Source of the DNA: Durusdinium trenchii | Taxonomy: Eukaryota; Sar; Dinophyceae; Suessiales; Symbiodiniaceae | Assembly (NCBI GenBank): GCA_963970005.1 | Contig: CAXAMN010018813.1 | Span: forward strand, 27,458 to 91,457 | Length of the DNA stretch: 64,000 nt | Reading direction: 5' to 3' | In this document: piece after piece, positions 1 through 11,515 of the stretch | Position numbering within the stretch: position 1 is the stretch's first letter | How the letters are laid out: each line of letters starts with the position of its first letter | Notes under the pieces: model-generated | What the model saw: the letters and a program-made list of their open reading frames with translations, nothing else | Database searches by the model: none | Told to the model about the DNA's origin: nothing | Position numbers and translations under genes: made by a program

Positions 1-299
1 GAAAGGGAGCAGATATGATAAATATAAATATAAATTGACAAATATAGATTATATATATTAAATATATTTACATTGAAATAGGCGGTCTCAAGCCGACTCA
101 TGCCCAAACCTGGAGACCACCCAACTACAACCTGAGTTGTAAGTCCTCTTCTGGGCTTTGAAACCTCCTCTAATTTGTAGCTGCTCATGAAGAGGGACAA
201 GTATTTTTCGGTTGGCTCCCTCGTTTGGGGGAACCAGGGCACCGCACAGCTTCGTTCCTCTCATGGTGTTGGGCAACTCCGAAACGAACATCGATGTCG

Positions 300-3200
300 G
301 TGTCCAAGAAGCTGAGGAGACAGGAGCTCCAGCAAGGGCACGTCCATGTCTGCAGACCTCCACGCCAGCAGAGCTGGAGGTGGAAGAAATTCAAAAGTAG
401 CTGAATCCAGGGGACCTCAAGGGGTTGGCTGCTACTCGACATTGTTGAGTGGCTTCATCATGATTCAGGTTGACTATTCCAAGATATTTGCAATTTCTCG
501 GGTTTAGGCTTTTCTTGGAGGTTGAAAACGGTTGATACGTCGATCTCTTCCTTGCCCACAAAGTGCGAAACTGTGGTTTTGCTGGATCATGACTGCGCGC
601 TACTCAGCTACTCCACTACCACCACCGTCCCAAAATAGCCCAGGAGTTTGCCCAGGAGATCCGCCTCGCTTGCTGCCTCAAGGTGTACCTCACTCCATGG
701 CTTTGTTGCATCGAAGGCGGAAACATTCCAGCGGTTCTGGCGTTACCTCCTTCGGACCCATCGACACCCGCCAGTGCTTCCAGGAAGTCCTCCTTCTTTC
801 GTTTCAGACCGTGTTTTGTGGCATACCCCTCATCAAGAGCTCTCCCCGAGTTTTTTGCAACCAATTCTGATCCATTCCCAGCTCTCCGTCTGGTTCCTCT
901 CAACTCGCCCACTGCGCGCGCCGCAATGGCCAGACAGGCCACTGATACTGCAGGAAGTGCGTGATCTTCTGCGCCAACTGCGCTGAGATGTTGTTTTGGC
1001 TCATGTAGCACCGCAACAAACGGAACTCCGTGTTTTCATCCTCCTTGACAAGGGCCAGGAGGATCTTGGTAAAGGCTGGAGACTCCCACCCAGCAGGCAG
1101 ATGTGCAAAGGTGCTTGCCAAAAGTCCATTTTTGCGGAGCAGTATATGATAGTATATGTCACATTCAGTGCTCTAGCAGATTTACCCACGCTCGATATGT
1201 TGTAGTGACTGTCAGTTTGCCCTGCATCTAGTTCACATCCTACTTGCCTTTAGCAGGGTAGAGGGCCAATCCACAGCAGCCCAAGCAGAACAACTAGTCG
1301 CAGCCGACTCCTTGATCTTACTGAGGCCAGCCATCAAATTGCTGACGGTGGAGATCAAAGTGGAGGAGGTGATCAAAGATCGAAAGGCCACGAAGATGCA
1401 ATAAGCCATCTCCACCACCTCAGAGCTGAAGTTTGTACACTGAGCTTGACAACGGGGCTCCCCTGGAAGATTCTCCACAAGCCAGTCGTGCCAAGGGGTT
1501 CAAAACAGACGTGGAGGGAATTTGCAGCGCCAATCGGTCTTGGGCTGTTAGCGAATAATATTTAAGATGGTCTTGGGCTGCTAGCGAATAAAAGATGGCG
1601 GAAAGGAATTGTTTCCTATTGTGACTATCTGTGACTTGCTTGCTACTGACTGTAGAGCCGCTCCGGGAGGAAGCAAGTCAACTGTTGGCTTTGCAGACCG
1701 TAGCTGTAGCTCAAAAGCATACAACCCCCGCACCGGTCATGACAAATCTAAGTCGTTTATGGTTGAGAAACTGGCCTGAAGTGGCACTGGACCACCAATC
1801 GACACTCCAAACACAAAACAAGCCCTGCCAAATGTGAAAAGATTGAAGCCCCTTTCCCTGTTGCCAAGGCTCGTTGGTGGCCTTCGCGGGGCTTGAGCCA
1901 ACCCCAAGTTGAGCGAAGGCCCAGTTCAGGCAAGTCAGGTATTGATACCTGCGGACATGGCCAGTTGCTGCAACGAAGGGTCGCTTTGACCGGCTGGGGT
2001 TGAACTCCAAGGTGTTATGCTTAGGCTGGAGGCCATGTCATGGAGAGATTGAGCTCTCTGTGTCAGGTTGTTTTCATGTCATCTATCGCCACATATCTCA
2101 GTCATGTCATGGAGTATGGCTGGAACATGTTGCCCATGACCTCCTGGACTCACATGACTCGCACATCAGAATTGGTGCAGGTCTCGGGGAATGGAGCATC
2201 CAAAGACATCTGAAGCTTTATACAGCTTTATCCCAACATCTCAACACGGACCATCCTGTTCAAGACTTTGACTTGAACATACCCTTCTGCAGCATTGATC
2301 CACCATTCCCTTTTTCTCGGAGGAAAGAAGCACCAAAAACAAATGAAAAAAGAGACACGCACTCAGCCCGACCCGCACGCTATCGCACTACTCCACACGC
2401 TTCTAAATCACGGGTCTCACACGAGATGCGAAGGTTCCATGTCCCACTGTCTCACACATCTGTGGCCAGGATGCTCCATGCTGTCATCCTGAAGCCCCAG
2501 GTCAGTAACCCAGTTCTCAGAGTGCACGTGACTCACGGCGAACCATGCACAAGCGACGAGGTGGTTCAACACACCTGAGTGGAGGCAGGTGGGAAGCACA
2601 TGAAGGAGGCAGGGAACTACAGTAGTACATATGTTCATATAGCCTGCATAAGGTTACCTCTTTCAAGGCTCCCTGAAATGCATGGTCTGACCACCTATTT
2701 ACCCTATATATATATATACCGGTGATTGTGTTCAATGCAGAGACTTGTCCAAGGCCCTGTCCAGCTTGAAACTGCCAAGGCTGCCCAGGATTTGAGTGTC
2801 AGAGGATCTGTGGGACAAGCAGCCTTCATGGCTTGGTCCAGTTTGGTTTCCATGAACTTTCGGACAGCCAGGTCATCCCCAAAATGAAGCCCAAGGCACA
2901 CAAGTGAATCAGGCTGCTGAAAAGGCTGTAGTACAAAGTCGAGGCCTCCGAGCGTTCGGCGGTGAATCGGCTCGGTGCTGCGCAAGACAACATGGAGAGT
3001 GGCACAAGGGCTTACTGAGTCACTGAGCCTTGGGTGTTCAAGAGTGCGATGCAGTAGAATGCCCTACAGCGCAAGTTCTAGGTTAACAAAACTTGTCGCC
3101 CCTGCCAGCTGCAAACTCTATTTGTACTTCACCTCCACATGTCCCATATTGTCCCATACTGCCCATCTCACACGAATCCTCTCGCCCTCCTTCTTTGACC

Positions 3201-6200
3201 GCCACGACCGCACGGTCACGGTCCAAATCCGACCGCACGCTTGGTCGCGTCGCGTCTAACACGCGCGTCCGTGCACAGACGCGCGGCCTGCGAGGTGAAG
3301 AACTCTTGGAAGACCTCGTTGATCCGCCGGAGCTTCACCATCCGCAGCATCCGCATGAGCCGCAAGAAGCGGAGCATCCGCAAGCTCCTGGACCACATGA
3401 TGTTCCTGAGCTGCTTAGCTGTAAGCACAGCCGCAAGGGGTGGGTCCGGATCCGAGTTCTTTTGAAGTGGAGCTTGAGCCATTTCCAGATCCCAAACAAG
3501 TGACGATGTATTTCTGGCAAATGTTCTGTGCTGGTTTAGCGTAGTTGCCAGGGTTACGGGGTTAATCCGAGGCAGCTGCGCGGTAAAAACTGTAAAAATT
3601 GAAAAACTTTCTGTTTTTACCATGTTTACCGGAGGGGCACCCCATTTTTTAGCATATCCGCGGCAAAAACGGTAAAAATCGATTATTTTTGTTTTTACCG
3701 TTTTTACCGGGGGCGCGCTTTTGTTCTAGGCGTCCCTTTTTGTTTCTCCATATTCGTGGTAAAAACGGTAAATACCGTTTTGTTTTTTCCGTTTTCACGG
3801 GGGGTACGGTCCTTTTTCTTTTACCATATCCGCGGTAAAAACGGCAAAAATCGATTCGTTTTTACCGGGGGGCGCTTCCTTTTTCAATACCATATCCGCG
3901 ATCAAAACAGTAAAATCAATGTTTGTTCTTTTTGTACCGTTTTGACCGAGGGGGGTCTATGTTGTTTTTCCGTTTTTAACGGAGGGTCACCGCTGTTTCT
4001 TCTGCCATATCCGCGGTAGGTATAAATCAAAAGTGTTCGATCCAAGTGAAGTAGGCTTTCATTGCCCTGCAAAAGTTAAAAGTCATGAAATTTTGATCAA
4101 TCACCAAACTCCTCTTGTCGAAAAGGGCACACGCTCCTATATGATAGGAGGAGTGAACCCCACCTGATTATAGGAAGATACCCGGGCTGTAACATTAAAC
4201 CTTTTTCTTGACAGAGGTCTTCTAGCTTGCGACCTGGTCCCGAGGCATTGTCGCGGTAAAGACGGTCCAAAGTGAAAATTACTACTTTTGTTGTTTACCT
4301 TTTTTAATGAAGAGTCGCTTGTTCTTTTTGCTTCTACCATATCGTTAAAAATCAACGTTGTGTTATTTCCCGTTTTTGTAGGTGGACTTGTCCTTTTCTT
4401 TTCTACCATCTCCGTGGCAAAAACGGTAAATGTGTTTTTGAATCTTTTTACTGGGGGCGCTCCATGTTTAAATTTCATATCCGCTGTAAAAACGGTAAAA
4501 ATCAAAAAGTTGTGTTTTACCGTTTTTACCGGGGGGGCGCCCCTTTTTCTCTACCATATCCGCGGTAAAAACGGTAAAAATCAAAAAGTTTATTGTTTTA
4601 CCGTTTTTACCGCGGGGGCGCTCCTTTTTCTTCTACCATATCCGCGGTAAAAACGGTAAAAAACGATCCTGCGGGGTCGCGAAAGGATACCCCTTAGCAA
4701 AACAACGCTCGCGAACCAGCTTAGGGCAAATGTCTGGCAGGTATTTTTCAAGGTCTGCCTTCGGAACGGACAAAAAAGAAACTAACAAGTCTTTTGAACA
4801 ACCCCAGCACCGAAATTTGACCTCACACAACTCCACCGGTTTCATGCTCAGGCCCCAAGTGGGGAAACCAGACTTGGTCCAGACCGGCAGCATCACTGGG
4901 GGGTCAGCCGGTCTACCAGCCCTACCGTGATCTTCTCCAAGGCTGCGAACACTCCACACCTGCCTCCTGAAACTCACAACGGCACAAAGAGACCGCATCT
5001 TCTTCCTCCACTACTGACCCCAAAAAAACTTATCCCGGCAAGAGACCCCAAACAGTGTGTGTGAGGTCTATAAGCAGAAAGTTTAGAGATTCGGATCCAG
5101 AGAGGTGATGGTGGTGATGAAGGTGGGGATCGTGGTGACAATGGCGACGGTGGTGAGTGAGTGAATGCGAGTGTGAGTGTGAGTGAGAGCCGGAGAGCGA
5201 GTGTGAGTGTGAGTGTGAGAGTGAGAGTGAGTGTGAGGGGGAGCATCAGGGTCAGCATCACCGGGAGCACCAGCCTGGTCTGACTGCTGTGTGAGTGTGA
5301 GGGAGTGTGGCTGTGCGTGAGTGGGAGAGTGAGTGAGAGTGAGTGAGTGAGTGCGTGCGTGCGTGCGTGCCTGCGTGCGTGCGGGCGTGCGGGCGTGCGG
5401 GCGTGCGGGCGTGCGGGCGTGCGGGCGTGCGGTCGTGCGGGCGTGCGGTCGTGCGGGCGTGCGGGCGTGCGGGCGTGCGTGCGGGCGTGCGCGCGTGCGG
5501 GCGTGCGAGTGTAAGAGTGAGTGAGGGTGAGTGAGAGCGTGAGTGAGAGAGTGAGTGAGAGAGTGAGAGTGAGTGGGTGAGTGAGTGGGTGAGAGTGAGT
5601 GAGTGTGGGTGTGGATGTGGGTGAGTGTGAGTGAGAGCGTGTGTGAGTGAGTGAGAGTGAGAGTGAGGGAGTGAGAAAGTGAGCATCTGAGAGCACAAAG
5701 TGCTACGCCTGCTACGAAATCTGTCTGCACATCGAGGTTCACCAAGTGCTGTACCTGCCACGAAAACTGCACTTCGAGGTTCACCAAGTGCTGTGCCTGC
5801 CACGAAAAACTGCACTTCGAAGTTCACCAAGTGCTGTGCCTGCCACGAATCTGCACTTCAAGGTTCACAAAGTGCTGTGCCTGCCACGAAGTCTGCGCGT
5901 CGAGGTTCACAAAGTGCTACAGTTGCCACGAAATCGGCAAACGAGCCACATGTCCAAAAGTCACGATTCACCGCACCTGTCACGAAATCTGCGCTCCTCG
6001 ACGATCACCACCATGTCCAAAGTGCTGCACCTGCCACGAAAATGTTCAAAGTAAAACAGCTCCGATCCCTTGCACCTGTCACGAAAAGCCGACTTTGGAG
6101 CACCAAAACACGAGGTTTCCCTTGCGCCTGCCACGAAAGATGACCACCATGTACGAAAATGCGCACGGCACCACAACGAGAGCACAGTCGTTAGAAGCAC

Positions 6201-7396
6201 CCGCCGCGAGCCTGCGAAGTGGAAATGCACTTCGAGGATTTCGAGAGTCATGAATGTGCTGTAAATAGCAGCGAATTTGCCGGTCACGGCCGCGCACTTC
6301 AGCGACCTAAGCATCAGCTGCCTTTCCCCTACCGTAAGAACCCCTTGTGTGTCCGCACTGTTTGGGGAAAAAGAAGCAAAACAAAACAAAAGCGTCTGTC
6401 TCCCCTACCACGTTCCACCAGCCCCCGAAAACCCACGTTCCACCTTCCACGTCCGACTCTCTGCGCGGTCCGACTCTCAGCCTCCCCAGCCTCCCCTCCG
6501 TCCGGGCGTCTGCAGTTCCGACTCGTTGGACCACTCCATGGCGCGAAAGGCCCAGTCCATGGAGATCAAACTGAGATCAAAGAGCATCCAGGTCTTCGCG
6601 TAGTGCATCGCGATGCGGAGCAGGCTAAAGACCAAGGTGCCTCGACACAAGACGAGACCAAAAAGGGAGACACAAGACGCAGTGGAGCCCAAAAAGAGAG
6701 GTCAAGACGACCAACGAGACCAACGACGATGACGAGAGCCAAGGCGGGGGACCTACTTTTGGGGAGGGGCCGGATGGGATAGATGAGAGAAGACACTTGA
6801 AGTTGAGTTGTTCCACCCCCCACACACATGCGCGAATGGCCTCTCAAATGGCCTTCGTCTGTGTTCGCGCGCGTGGGATAGGAAGTCAGGAGCTCTCCCA
6901 TAGGTCTCAAGTGAACTTGTCCATCCCCTCTGATCATTCCAAGGCCGGAGAATGTCGATCTTGGATCGCTGGATCCGGCGAAGGACCGACAGAAGCCTTA
7001 AGGACCCCCCGAAACCGGACCGGCCTTCATCGTAGAAGCCTGTGAGGAAGGAGACGGCAAAGTCCAGGTTCCAGTAGATTTGAATGAGCCAATCCAAAAC
7101 ATCCCACAACACACTCCGCGGCAGAGTAAAGGCATAAAGAGGTATCACCAAAAGGTCGTAGAAAACACAGGCCGCCATCAGCAAATTCCAAACCTTGGTC
7201 ATGGATCCGAAAAAGCGGCAGGTCACCCACACACGGCTCAACGCAGGTCACCGCACAGTGAACGCCGGCGAGCTTGTGGGATGTTCACTTGGGAAATATG
7301 GCGGTCCCGCAGCAATCGAAGGAACGTCATGAGCTGATGATCATTGACCTTCCGAGATACTGTTCTGAAACTCCCCCCTGGATGTAGAATCCATGT
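300..7396 (-). CDS. Voltage-gated cation channel (CNG/HCN/EAG superfamily), multi-exon, 3' end outside window
   Basis: Membrane channel that would open a cation-selective pore in response to voltage. Seen: minus-strand exons that in order give the pre-S1 motif HPGGSFRT, S1-S2, S3, S4 with Arg/Lys every third residue, S5, a P-loop, S6 and C-linker helices, which is the order of the CNG/HCN/EAG superfamily. The first join can be verified: the exon ending at 7361 (donor GTATCT) and the exon starting at 7193 (acceptor CCAAG) create FRTVWNLLMA, the family's usual pre-S1/S1 boundary. Introns range from 167 bp to about 3.1 kb; the largest holds satellite arrays. The cyclic-nucleotide-binding domain expected after the C-linker would lie left of base 1. 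Ligand gating and ion preference are unknown. The superfamily assignment is firm; exon edges other than those named are approximate. Confidence 0.85.
310..365 (-). CDS. Possible channel exon: later C-linker
   Basis: After a CTGCAG acceptor the minus strand reads DMDVPLLELLSPQLLG, similar to the C-linker VxLLxLLSxxL segment. It is in the expected place and strand, but the stretch is short and its downstream join is not resolved. Confidence 0.4.
942..1064 (-). CDS. Channel exon: first C-linker helices
   Basis: Encodes KEDENTEFRLLRCYMSQNNI then SAQLAQKITHFLQYQ, resembling the A'-B' C-linker helices (LRRYLxQxxISxxLxxRIxxFLxY) between S6 and the cyclic-nucleotide-binding domain of this superfamily. 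Confidence 0.7.
1309..1425 (-). CDS. Channel exon: S6
   Basis: Begins after a TTCAG acceptor and ends at a GTCGGC donor. Encodes SSEVVEMAYCIFVAFRSLIT followed by SSTLISTVSNLMAGLSKIKE. This is the S6 helix running into the C-linker, and it follows the pore exon directly. Confidence 0.75.
1866..1948 (-). CDS. Channel exon: pore loop
   Basis: Begins after a CGCAG acceptor. Encodes RYQYLTCLNWAFAQLGVGSS then PAKATNE. The position and the YLTxLxWA start are those of the P-loop, but the filter reads QLGVGS rather than TVGYGD, so K+ selectivity should not be assumed. Confidence 0.75.
2489..2574 (-). CDS. Channel exon: S5 and turret
   Basis: Begins after a TCAG acceptor. Encodes GVLNHLVACAWFAVSHVHS then ENWVTDLGLQ. 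The NHxxACxWF core is typical of S5 in CNG/EAG-type channels, and the NWV motif leads into the pore. Confidence 0.75.
3264..3425 (-). CDS. Channel exon: S4 voltage sensor
   Basis: Encodes SRSLRMLRFLRLMRMLRMVK then LRRINEVFQEF. Basic residues fall on every third position for about eight turns, the hallmark of an S4 sensor, followed by the S4-S5 linker. A TAAGCAG|C or TACAG|C acceptor lies at about 3413-3425. Confidence 0.85.
3580..4664. repeat. Hairpin-forming AT-rich satellite (two blocks)
   Basis: Degenerate tandem units of roughly 70-95 bp in two blocks (3580-4022 and 4253-4664). Each contains CCGCGGTAAAAACGGTAAAAA and its near reverse complement TTTTACCGTTTTTACC, so each unit can fold on itself, followed by GGGGGCGC...CTACCATAT. 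Long reading frames here are repeat artefacts. It lies inside the S3-S4 intron of the channel gene. Confidence 0.85.
5153..5690. repeat. GTGAG / GTGCGGGC minisatellite
   Basis: A block of GTGAGTGTGAGTGAGAG-type repeats flanks a core (about 5350-5512) of GTGCGGGC units. All frames are open because the motif lacks stops; the predicted Ser/His- or Arg/Ala-rich peptides are not genes. Confidence 0.9.
5697..6155. repeat. 42-bp minisatellite decaying rightwards
   Basis: Units of 41-43 bp built on TGCCTGCCACGAAAACTGCA and CTTCGAGGTTCACCAAGTGCTG run from 5697 to about 5940. Diverged copies keep the CCTGCCACGAAA core near 5968, 6030, 6073 and 6126. One frame would give Cys/His-rich repeats (KCCACHE). 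It sits in a channel intron and I see no gene. Confidence 0.85.
6510..6630 (-). CDS. Channel exon: S3
   Basis: Encodes IAMHYAKTWMLFDLSLISMD followed by WAF. This matches the superfamily S3, where a YxxxW(F/M)xxDxxS pattern precedes the voltage sensor. Reading-frame joins to S2 and S4 were not resolved to the base. Confidence 0.75.
7023..7193 (-). CDS. Channel exon: S1 and S2
   Basis: Starts after an AG at 7195-7194. Encodes S1 (WNLLMAACVFYDLLVIPLYAF region) and S2 (LDWLIQIYWNLDFAVSFLTG), then FYDEG, the usual end of S2. The conserved Trp, Tyr and Pro of S1 and the Asp of S2 are present. The donor after FYDEG is uncertain. Confidence 0.85.
7361..7396 (-). CDS. Channel exon: pre-S1 segment
   Basis: Encodes WILHPGGSFRT, matching the conserved pre-S1 HPxSxFR motif of CNG/EAG-type channels. 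The donor GTATCT starts at 7360. The 5' edge of this exon is not resolved. Confidence 0.7.
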
Positions 7397-8795
7397 CCTG
7401 CACGGTTGACACAGGGGGTGCAATGATTAGAAATAAAAAAGCAGCCTTAAAAAACCACCCTTCGTTCCAAGGTCAATGGAACTATGCGTTACAGTAGGAG
7501 GGCCTCCAATTTGCCATTTTGGGATTCCTTGTCTACATGGTCTACACATGGTCTACATGTTCCTCTCCAATTGCACATGTCTTTTCCAACATGTGACCCG
7601 CATCTGACTCATCGACCTACCACTTCAGCCCCTCCCAAACAGCCGCAGCGCTCCTGGGAGCCACATCCGCAGATTCCGCCGAGTTCCTGAAGGGCCAGCA
7701 GGGGACGCAGGCCCTCGTGGCGGTGGGGTAGTTGGTGATTGCTATCCAAGAAGTGCAGAGAAGAGACCATCAGAGAGCCGGAAAAAAAAGAACAAATGGA
7801 AAAAGAATGCCCAAGCAAACTGCAGGCTGTGGTTCAATTGGTATTTTGGAGTGCCGGTGCTGTTTTCTCTGCCCAGCTTTCTCTGCAGCAAACCACCATG
7901 AACTCTGCGGCATCTCTGACTCGGCAATGCATAAGGTTCTCAGGTGGTCTTTGTGGTCTCTTCGCTTTGGTCCAGTGCAGCTGAAAATGAACTCAGCTAC
8001 TTAAGGACCTTGAGAAACACTCACCTTCCGAAGTGCACCCCGAATTGCGATAGCTTTTTTGTGGTGAGAGTTCCGTGTTGCCACCCACAGAAACTATCAC
8101 AAGAATGGATTTCAAATGAAGTTTGAGGAGGTTTTATCTTCAGGTCTCGGATAGGTCTATGGCACAAGGGGTTGCTCCCCAGTCTGAATTCACGTTGCAG
8201 TCAGACTGTGTCCGAATTCAAACGTAGGCGCGAGCCCATTGTGTCCTGCTTGCACGCAGTTCGTGTCAAGATGTGTCAACTGAAAGGAACCTTCAGCACT
8301 GCCCACCGTTCCCACACCCGTCCCAGCCAGTCCAAGCACGGCGAGCTGCCCCGTTCCCACCCAAAAGCTGCCCCCCACTGCTCCCGTCCCAGCCGCACGG
8401 TGGGCTTCATCGGCGCGGCGTTCGGCCGGGCCGTCGCGGCCGCGGCGAAGTCCTTGGTCCTGGAGGGTCGTCGAGGGAGGCCATCGCTCTCATCCATCAT
8501 CCACCAGATGCATGGAGTTGTCTTTGTTGAGGCGTGCTAGGGAGCTATGGTACTGTGGACATGGGGGGAAGAACGATATGCCGGATCTGTGATTTTTGCA
8601 AATGATTGATGTTCAGGTTCACCTCGCCAAGTTCAAAGGAAAGGCCCTGCTGGATGATTCCTTTCTTCCCTCACAGTCGAACCCATCAATGTTGCGACAG
8701 CTCCAAACACGAAAGACCTCTAGCAAACAAAACACACCGGCATTTGAGTCAAGAGGCTCTGCACAAATTATAGTCTCATCGGGCACTTACAAAAC

Positions 8796-8935
8796 TATAT
8801 ATATATATGTATGTGTGTGTGCGTATGTGATATATATATATATATATGTGTATATATATATATATCACTATGTGTGTGTGTGTTTGTGTGTGTGTTTGTG
8901 TTTGTGTGCGTTGTTGTTCGTTTCTTTGTGTATAT
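8796..8935. repeat. TA/TG microsatellite
   Basis: Mixed (TA)n and (TG)n runs with TATG and GTTTG interruptions. Low-complexity; no gene. Confidence 0.9.
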
Positions 8936-10689
8936 GTGATTTTTTGGGGTTGAAGGCCTACTATGACAATGTCCGAGTGAGAAAGCCACAGCGGTAAAAG
9001 CGATAAAAGCCTTTAGAGCCCATTGCCCATCTTTGTTTTCCGAGAAACGACGCCGGGATGGATCCGGCTCAGGTAGACCGGCATCGAATTTCGTCTACGT
9101 TGGGTATGGGTCATTACCAGAAACAGTGGTGATGATGGTTTGTAAAGGCCTTTCTCAAAAATTATGGTCAATGATCCTTTACCCACACGTGCTGGTTTAC
9201 AGGTACACCAATGATTGTTAATAAGGAGAGGATCTTCCCATGACCCTGCAACAGCTCTTTCATTGAGGCAGCAAGTTCCACACCAGCCGCAGAGTTACAG
9301 CAGGGTCTCGGACATGTTCAAACCATCACATCACCTCACCCATCTCATCACCACGTATCCCCCCGGTTGCGTGCCAAGCACATTCAAGCGCTGCTGTTCC
9401 CTCAAATGATCGCCCAAAAGGTGGCCACCGCTTCGCGACCAATTCGCTCCTCCCGCGGGTCCACTTCACCGGAGGTTTGGAGCTCGTAGCACCCCAACAG
9501 CTGGGCGCGCGCCGAGCGGCAGTGGGACTGCGGGGGTGTCAAATCCAGAAGTGGGGATGGGGTTGGAAGATGGGCCGGGCTTCAGCTGGATTTGATCTAC
9601 CTGAAGGCAAATCACTGGATGGTTGCGCTGAGAATCGCAAGTGTCAGGCTGACACGCAACCCACTTGTTGATCTAAAACGATGATGACATCCATGCACGG
9701 CCCTCACCCCAGGCATCGCCCAGGCACTCGTGGCACGTCAATTCCACCACCGTTGCCGAGACCTCCTCCTCCGTGGCGGCAGGAGGCTTCACCCCTTGCC
9801 TGGCGGGACACATGCAGCGCGGCACCAGACATGGGGAGGCGCCAGGCATCCCGCAACTGGCTCGAATCAAAAAGGACTCCTGCCGCCCAGTCACCATCCA
9901 AGCAAGGTCTTCAAGGACTTCTCTCTCCTGCGGCAAGGGGCAGGCAAGGGGCCTTTACACTGTACACCAAAGAAACAAATGAAATGAAATACACATGAAA
10001 TCTTGATCTGCGCTTTCATCCCAACTGTCTTCAAGCGTGTCCCAAAAAGCCAAGGACACTCACCATACATGTGGCCCACAGCACCCCAGCCCGCTCGCGA
10101 GCTTCGGTCTCCTGTTTTTGATCGTGGAGCGCCGGGAGTTCCGCCGGGCGCCTGAGTCCTCCATGTGCCGGGTCCTGCAGCGGAGGGTGAGGGAGAAGCG
10201 GCGAGCGATGTGCCATGTGTTTCCTCGGTTCTCTGCAATCAGCCGGCGACCTGCATTCACCTGGTATATCTTGCTTCAGCCACGTGCCCCGACCATCAAG
10301 GGCCTCGCAGGAGAAATACTATTCCTCGGTGACTGTTTTCAGCTTTACACTTTGGGGGCGGAAGATGTGATCTTTGGCACTCAAGCCACGACATCCAGTC
10401 AATGACATCCTTTTGGAAACAGTGGAGGGGTTCATTTACCTAACCTATTGAAATTCATTCTTCCGGAAACGCAACTCTTGGCCAAAAAGAATATTTATGT
10501 TCGCGAATCTTTCGCAAACTCCATGTTTAACTTTCGCGGGAGGTATGTGATGGCATATGCTGCTACAAGTTTTCTTTGTTTGGCTGCATCCACAGACCTA
10601 TCTGTCGCAGATCTTTCGCAAAAAAATTGCCAGCATAGACTCCAAACTTCTTAGTCGGCAAGAACTGTTGTTGTGGCGGTTGGCGGCCA

Positions 10690-11515
10690 CACCCGCAGAG
10701 ATGAGGGAAGGAAAACGGCACGCACACACCAAGAGGACAAAAGAAGGACAAGCTGTGACCGGACAACGCGGAGAACAGGACAACATGAGGAGAGCACGCC
10801 AAGACGAGGAGAACACGAGGAGAAGAGGAAGAGAGGACAAGAGAAACACAAGAAGAAGACGGGAGGAGTGCGACCGGAGATCGGCTGGCAGCCGCGGCCA
10901 ATGAACATCTAAAGAAGGAAAACAAGAAGGCAATACAAGACCATGAGGAGGACAATGCCAAAAAAATTGTCACAAGAGGAGAAAAGGACCTAGGAGGACA
11001 TCCGGACAGGCCCCAACCGACGTGGCCTGATACTGTGGCCAGCTTCTTCTTTCCTACCGGAGCCCCGCAAGAAGAGGAGAACAGGAGGACAAGGAGAGGA
11101 CATCGGCTTCTGCGATTGCTTTCTGGAGTTGTCGCACGCTGTCATGTTTGCATGCTGACAGGCTGCCACGTGGCCATGCTGCAGTACTGCGGTCTTCGTG
11201 CTTGCCAGCTGGCGCTTCACAAGGCACTTTGGAGCGGTGCTTCGCGCACGCACGCTGTCATGGTGTCATGATGTGTCATGACTACATGCTCCCATCTGGA
11301 CACCGGCAGAAGGACAACAAGGGGACAACAGGAGGACAACAGGAGGACAAGAGGAGGGCAACGGGGCGACAAGAAGAAGACAAGAGGATGAAAAATAGAC
11401 CCGGCCAAGCTGCACACTAGAAGAGGACAACAGGCGGACAAAAGCACAGGACACAGGAGGACAACGCCCGGAATTTCACCAGCGCAGCCAGAGACTGTGG
11501 CCAGCTTCTTTTCTC
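10690..11515. repeat. GGACAA-rich purine repeat with a higher-order duplication
   Basis: The plus strand is dominated by AGGACAACAGGAGGACAAG-like repeats. Two copies of the 17-mer ACTGTGGCCAGCTTCTT (11032-11048 and 11494-11510) each follow an AGGAGGACA block, so the array appears to carry an imperfect unit of about 460 bp. Confidence 0.7.

Noticed and set aside
3756-4650. Phe-rich frames on both strands with PYPR endings
   Set aside because: Repeat artefacts of the hairpin satellite.
4974-5830. Long Ser/Thr/His- or Arg/Ala-rich frames on both strands
   Set aside because: Produced by the GTGAG/GTGCGGGC minisatellite, which has no stop codons in several frames.
5697-6155. CRISPR-like or zinc-finger repeat gene
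   Set aside because: Units are contiguous without unique spacers, and the Cys/His reading lacks a defined finger spacing and lies in an intron.
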